Below are positions 53,170 through 58,000 of a stretch of 58,000 bases of DNA, piece by piece. Positions within the stretch are counted from its first letter, which is position 1. Every line of letters starts with the position of its first letter. The stretch comes from Adiantum capillus-veneris (Eukaryota; Streptophyta; Polypodiopsida; Polypodiales; Pteridaceae): contig CM043944.1 of the NCBI GenBank assembly GCA_014529385.2, positions 87,017,884 to 87,075,883 on the forward strand, read 5' to 3'. The notes under the pieces are model-generated. The model worked only from the letters and a program-made list of their open reading frames with translations. It searched no databases and was not told the DNA's origin. The translations under genes and the position numbers were made by a program.

Positions 53170-54690
53170 GAGAATACTATTTGAGGGCTGAATTGGAAGG
53201 AGTAGAAAAGCTATTGAGGAAAGTAAGTCCTCTCAAGAGTGAAGCTCTAGAAATAGCATATTTTTTAGACCATGACTTTAGGGAGGGACGAAGAATAACT
53301 CTTGACAATGGTTTCCATTGTTTCCACAGTTTGTGTTCTATCTGGATTATTGGCACTTTGTTGTCCTTAATATCATACCATGTTGCTACCATTCAAATTC
53401 TTTCTCTCTCTGCTTTCTTCTAAACTTAGCAACTTCTGGTAGAGTTCTTTTGATGTCATCTGACTCAACAGTCAACTTCTGGATCCGTTTACATGCTTTG
53501 ACATACATCTCGTTTTGCTCATCTCCACTATTAGAGCTAGACGACCTTTCCTCTGGAAAGCTATCCTCACAATGCCATACCTTTGTTGGCCTTCTGTTTC
53601 TTCTAAGTGATGGATACTTGAGTGGAAATTCAGATTGTTCCTTTCTAACATTTTTTGAACCCCAATGTGTTTCGTCAACTCCAGCCAAGTGAAGGCTTGA
53701 CTTGTCATACCTCCTCCGTAGGTTCTCATCAAAGCCTTTCATTGCACTCTCAGCATTCTTCTTACCAAATCCGAAAGATGGAATTCTCACTCTCTGAGCT
53801 TTTGAAGGTACTGACAAGAGTTTTTGAATGGATCGAGCTTCTAAGCACTGTGGTTTCTCTAGCTTTCTTTGCTCTTGATCTAAGTTGCTAGCACCCTCTG
53901 CTTTTGCCACTCATCCACTTCCTTGGCCTTCCCTTTAGCCTTCCAAAATAGCCCTGTGATTTTCCTACTTTTGAGCCTCTTTGATTTGCTTTTTTTGATT
54001 GGTTTTCTCATCTGGTATCTCCTTGATGAAACACTAACACTCTTAGTGATCATGCACACTGCTATTGGCTCTGCCACCTTTCCTTCAACCACTTCAACTT
54101 TTACATTGTGCAAACATTGTGCTAGAAAGTGTCGTACTTTCGACATGTGTAGTAATTGAAATTATATCTGATAAAGTCAATCATGCCACATCCTCAACCA
54201 AAAAATTATCGTACCTCCCTCTTCCCGCCATACCACTAGTACAGGTTGTATTCTCGACATTTTCAAAACAATTGTCTTGCTCTGGATTTGTCAATGCTAC
54301 CATGAAAACATCCTTTCCCTCCTTGAAGTGATTTATTCTAATCTTACAGTTATTCCATGGGTGTCCAAAAGCTTTGCAATACATACATTGGCAACACTCA
54401 TAAGACAAATGCTCTTTGAATTTGCATTTTCTACACCAAATCTTTACTTTCTCAATTGGAAGTCTAGTCCTTGGGATCTAAAAGATTTGTTTAGACAACT
54501 CCAAGCCCCCTTCTTCTTGTTCTTGAATGTGTCTTCTTTGTCATTCAAAGAACTGGAGCTGGTTGACAAATCTTCAGTAGAAGAATCATTGGAGTTGGAG
54601 CTTGATATCCATTGCTGGCCTTCTTTTTCTTGGCTTGTTGCTCCGTTTCACAGCTCTTTGTAGTAGATCATTAAAGGTACTGTTACCTCA
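53170..54690 (-). mobile_element. Element D: inverted, diverged relative of element A (gag to protease start)
   Basis: Minus-strand pieces in several frames match element A: LFWKAKGKAKEVDEWQ, RIQKLTVESDD, RTLPEVAKF, and then PIIQIEHKLWKQWKPLSRVI, which corresponds to PLIQVDYKVRKQWEPLSSVI of element A. Upstream (54330-54450) are two tandem CCHC zinc knuckles, CRKCKFKEHLSYEC and CMYCKAFGHPWNNC, both with CX2CX4HX4C spacing. The homology ends at about 53300, so RT and later domains are gone. Stops and frameshifts are frequent, so this copy is much older than element C. Confidence 0.82.
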
Positions 54691-56315
54691 TGCTCTCTGA
54701 ATTTCTTGCTCTTAACTCGCTTAAGAACCACACTCGCATATGTGCTTCTTTGATGGAGGCTCATTCAACTATCTAGGTAGCTCTTTATCTTCTCCACATA
54801 GCTTTTGATTGAGAGTTAACCTTGCCGGATTTTATCCAACATGCAGAGGATATCTTTATCTCGTCGGTTCTCACTGTATTCCAACAAGAAAGATTTCTTT
54901 AGATTGTTGTATGTTCAAAGTTTGCACACTAGATAATGGTAATACCATTTCTGCTATGCATCCTTCAATGTCTGCGGATTTTTTTCAGCTCAGTCATCTT
55001 CATCCATATCTTTCATGTCAGTGTTTTGCTAAAAAGCCTAAATGTGAACATGTCCATCTTTGTTTGGCTAGCTTTGAAAGCGGGAAATGCTATTTTTAGA
55101 TCATTAGACCTCTCACCATGTAAGGATTTTGCATGCTGTTCTGATTTCCTCTCCAATCATTTGGATTTTGCATGACATTTGGTTTCTTTGGGCCGTCGTT
55201 TGGGTTTTTTCTCATAATCGATATCTACCCCCCATCTCTTATGTTTGACATGGTAGTCTTCATTAGTTTCGGTGATTGTGTCGGCCTCTTTCTTTTTACC
55301 AAGTTTTGTTTATGATTGTGAACGTTTATGCTTGTGTTTGTCTGCATCGCTGGCATCAGTATGGACTTTGGCTTTTCGCTTTCTAGCTAAATGGTGTGAA
55401 ATGTGTGAATGTGAGTGTCCTTTAGCTCTATTTGAATGTCGTTATAAAAAATGCTATGACTTTTTAGAATCTCGTTGTTCCTCACCACCTTCGATGCTTC
55501 ATTTTCTTCGTTCTTAGAATGTTGCTTCTCATCATTGTAGCCTTGCTCTAATTCCACTGCCACTATATTGATGTGATCTTGATTAGCGATAGACATTGTG
55601 GCAGCTCTTCTTCCTCGTGTTGAATGTCATATAGGCATTGTGAATGGTTGACTAGCTCTAAATTCTAACTAGGAGAGTGGTTCCACCGTGATCGCCAAAT
55701 TGGAATGAGATGGATCGTTTGACAACTATTTCAGAGTTAGGCTCATAGTAAGATGTCAGATGTCAGATATCAGATTAAATCAGACGAAGAGAATTAGACT
55801 TGAGATGACTTAATTATAGACTTCAGACACACAACTGGACTGAAATGAAAAGACTTCAGATTATGAAACAATTGAGAATGTATTCAGATTCAAAATGTAG
55901 TTCAGAGGACAATTGATTCAGATTCAAAACTCTGGAATGATTGACTGGAAAGTATAAATGATACAAAGACCAACATTGAGTGCTCCTAAGCCCTCCTAAG
56001 CTTCCAAATGTACGAGTTATAAGAGTGTCATGAGATAAGTGACACGAGTCAAACAGAGGTCCTAAAATGAGATGGATGGGTCCTATTAAGAGGTGTTAGC
56101 AGTGGGTTCTGATTGGTCGGCACAGTCCGATAGTTTAGGACTGTCACCTCCACGTGACCCCGAAAAGCCTCAACTTGTAGGAGATTGCGTGGTCAATGTT
56201 ACTCAGCCTATATCCTAGAGATTTCATAAAGCACCGAACTTGTGATATCATTCTCTTGGTACCTCCTCAAAACCAAAGAGGACTTGGAGGACATGGAACT
56301 TCATTTTGACAACTG
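54691..56315. other. No confident gene; possible leader/LTR remnant of element D
   Basis: On the minus strand this would be the 5' side of element D. A CCAATCAG word at about 56113 and TTATAAC words could be LTR promoter parts, but I find no PBS I can name and no paired LTR. The repeated ATCAGA/GTCAGAT words at about 55755-55790 are low complexity. Confidence 0.3.
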
Positions 56316-56329
56316 AGTCACAACACTAG

Positions 56330-56660
56330 TTGATGAACTCTCACTACTTTGTGCATTCTCAATGCTACTAGAAGCAACAATCTATCAATCCTCAAGCAAT
56401 TAAACTTCTTATCTGATTGAGTGATACATAATGCATCAACCTTATGCTTCAAAGGGTCTGTCCAACCTTTATGGGTTGCATCATCTAAAGAGGTAATAAC
56501 GTATAAACAAGACCACCTAATGACTTGGTGGGTATAGTCCCATATACATTTGAATGCACTAGGGCTACCTAAGGCTACCTTCTCAAGATTCTTTTTGCCT
56601 AACAATTGGTACCCAAAGCTTACCTAACATGCTTGCCATAAACATTATGTTCACGTAGCT
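56330..56660 (-). pseudogene. Ty1/copia integrase relic
   Basis: The minus-strand frame reads MLGKKN (zinc-module end), a degraded middle, then LYVITSLDDATHKGW, PLKHKVDALC and KKFNCLRIDR. These match in order the copia integrase blocks YVTFIDDxSRxxW, PLKxKxDAF and KKLKCLRxDNG. The second catalytic Asp is kept in RIDR, but the Glu region is absent. Only about 95 codons remain and no other copia domain adjoins it. Confidence 0.68.
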
Positions 56661-57034
56661 CAAATTTTAAAAAGTGGAAGACAAGTATGGAAGTATGGAA
56701 CCCAAACAAGATAAGGCTTTCATTCCATTTGGGCTCAAATTACCATATCGACTATGCTACAAAGAAGTATTGACTGCTCAGTTATGTTTGCAACTTGATT
56801 TTGCACATCCGGTTATCAAATGTGCTTCAAAGGACAAGCAAAGCAGTAGATGTTACTAAAAATGTCACCTCATAATCATGAGAGAAAAAAGTCAAATGGG
56901 ATTTTTTTTTGGAGTTAGTGACTAAGCTCACTAGAGGTCTCTCATCACTATATCACACGGGCATGGTCAAATGGGATCAATGGAGGAGGAAAAGGCGATG
57001 CGCGTCAATTATGGACCATTAGATCTGAGGTTAC
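56661..57034. other. No supported gene
   Basis: Short frames only between the copia relic and the CCCGAATTTAC repeats. Confidence 0.4.
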
Positions 57035-57261
57035 CCCGAATTTACCAATTTTCCCCGAATTTACTAATCGGCCCACATTTACAATATGACATACTCGAAT
57101 CGCCTATATTTCAACGTACGCATGAGGGTGTAGTGGTTAGTGCACATGGCTCGTGGTGGGGAGGTCGGGGGTTCGAGACATGGGATACGGATCGACCCGA
57201 ATTTACAAGCTTGCCCGAATTTACTTTTCTTCCCGAATTTACCAAACGCCCCGAAATTTCC
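57035..57261. repeat. CCCGAATTTAC repeats, split by a tRNA-like segment
   Basis: Copies at 57035-57045 and 57054-57064 (19 bp apart), then after about 130 bp at 57196-57206, 57214-57224 and 57232-57242 (18 bp apart), plus a degenerate copy at about 57250. The even spacing on both sides suggests one array interrupted by an insertion. Confidence 0.88.
57121..57190 (+). repeat. tRNA-like segment with A- and B-box-like words (possible SINE)
   Basis: GTGTAGTGGTTAGTGCAC resembles a tRNA A-box region, and GGGGGTTCGAGACATGG about 35 bp later contains a B-box-like GGTTCGAGAC. No acceptor or T-stem pairing could be drawn, so it is not a functional tRNA. A tRNA-derived SINE head or a decayed tRNA gene fits better. 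Confidence 0.55.
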
Positions 57262-57381
57262 AAATGCGCATCCGATGGCCGAGATCACCTCAGCCATCGA
57301 TCCCATTTGAGCATGCCAGTGCGAGATAGTGTGGAGGGCTCACTAGGGCATAGTGAGACGAGGTCTTATAAAGACAAATCA

Positions 57382-57383
<2 letters not shown>

Positions 57384-57429
<46 letters not shown>

Positions 57430-57447
57430 AATTAAGCCATATTCAAC

Positions 57448-57488
<41 letters not shown>
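57384..57488. repeat. Two (CT)n tracts in a 65-bp direct repeat
   Basis: CT tracts at 57384-57425 and 57451-57488. Each is followed by TCAATTAAGCCATATTCAAC plus GTCCTCTC, with starts 65 bp apart. Confidence 0.95.
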
Positions 57489-57492
<4 letters not shown>

Positions 57493-57529
57493 TCAATTAA
57501 GCCATATTCAACGTCCTCTCACCTTTCAA

Positions 57530-58000
57530 ATGTGTGCACGTTCTATTTCAAGGGAATATGCTTGCACGTACCCAAGAGGAAAATTCAGCTCTACGACGGG
57601 CAATGCTGGTGAGGAATGGATCACAGCCCATGATAAATCTGTCTCCTGCTCATTAACCCATCACGCAGATAGCTCCTTATACACATATTCCTACGCAAAG
57701 CACTCTTTAGCACACTGCAAAATCATTAATTATGCAGTATTGAATGCGTGCAGCACATCCATGGGTGAGCAAATAAACCCATCGGCAACATATCCCACCA
57801 TTGAGGACATCCATAATGCACTGAAAATCGCCGTTGACGATGCTTTGGCTGCTGTCAAGTATGAGGCCGGAAGCGAGGGATGGCCACCAACTTTGTTTAC
57901 TGCAGAAGATCAAACCAAAGCAGTCGTTGCAGATCAGGGGGTCCTGGAGAAGAAGATCAGGCAGCTTACAATTGAGATGATGGGGCTGCTCCGACTGGAT
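57530..58000 (+). CDS. Open reading frame running off the right edge (unknown product)
   Basis: From ATG 57530 the frame is open for 157 codons to the last base, with no stop. A second ATG at 57761 begins the more convincing part (MGEQINPSATYPTIEDIHNA, AAVKYEAGSEGWPP, EKKIRQLTIEMMGLLRLD), which looks helical and non-repetitive. The residues before it are less protein-like, so 57761 may be the true start. CT tracts just upstream are typical of plant 5' UTRs. I recognise no domain. It could be a host gene or another element's gag. Confidence 0.5.
   Translation, partial: MCARSISREYACTYPRGKFSSTTGNAGEEWITAHDKSVSCSLTHHADSSLYTYSYAKHSLAHCKIINYAVLNACSTSMGEQINPSATYPTIEDIHNALKIAVDDALAAVKYEAGSEGWPPTLFTAEDQTKAVVADQGVLEKKIRQLTIEMMGLLRLD

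Noticed and set aside
55640-56200. PBS and LTR of element D
   Set aside because: A GGCGATCACGGTGG word and CCAAT/TATA-like words occur, but no tRNA match I can name and no second LTR in the window.
57121-57190. Functional tRNA gene
   Set aside because: A- and B-box-like words are present, but no acceptor stem or T-stem can be paired.

Overview
The window looks like a transposon-packed intergenic stretch of a land-plant nuclear genome. It has plant-type Ty3/gypsy and Ty1/copia pieces, tRNA-primed LTR elements with polypurine tracts, multi-exon relics with short GT-AG introns (about 50-140 nt), long CT/GA, TG and AT microsatellites, and many premature stops. The mix of elements would fit a non-seed plant such as a fern or lycophyte, but that is an impression only. 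I see no intact host gene. One open frame running off the right edge is the only host-gene candidate.

Region 1 (1-23.8 kb) is a nest of LTR retrotransposons. A plus-strand gypsy gag-pol fragment (element A, 1 to about 3145) is fused to the 5' part of an inverted gypsy element (element B: partial gag, leader, initiator-Met-tRNA-type PBS, LTR). The LTR of B was then interrupted by a young, nearly complete, unusual element C of 18,426 bp (4989-23414). C has 944/945-bp LTRs that differ at about 1%, a GAGAG target duplication, a TGGCGCC-type PBS and a terminal polypurine tract. Its order is gag - protease - RT - RNase H - two tandem copies of the integrase zinc module - integrase - a second retropepsin-like domain - a KQIW-repeat tail - a second copy of the 12-nt polypurine tract - a long spacer - a third, coiled-coil ORF. 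Nine copies of a 24-nt perfect or near-perfect palindrome lie in its 5' leader and 3' spacer, mostly about 285 bp apart. Two frameshifts and one stop break gag-pol, and about three shifts break the third ORF.

Region 2 (about 24-39 kb) holds several decayed multi-exon genes and three families of hairpin repeats, with periods of exactly 169 bp, exactly 106 bp and about 100 bp. All share the core ACCAAGCGAA or ACCGAGCGAG and its complement. Between the 169-bp and 106-bp arrays lies a minus-strand relic of a divergent histone H3: H3 core of canonical spacing, LPFQR and RVTIMP motifs, and a long charged C-terminal tail. A multi-exon transposase-like gene (35139-37595, minus) lies nearby, and a second relic of the same family is at about 50.9-51.6 kb. 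I infer that this region is one or more large degenerate DNA transposons carrying cargo genes.

Region 3 (39-58 kb) is mostly decayed sequence. It holds a microsatellite and snap-back hairpin cluster (40.1-44.2 kb), a gypsy RT relic (45.1 kb), an inverted, diverged relative of element A with two CCHC knuckles (53.2-54.7 kb), a copia integrase relic (56.3 kb), an 18-19-bp repeat interrupted by a tRNA-like segment (57.0-57.3 kb), and the open reading frame at the right edge.
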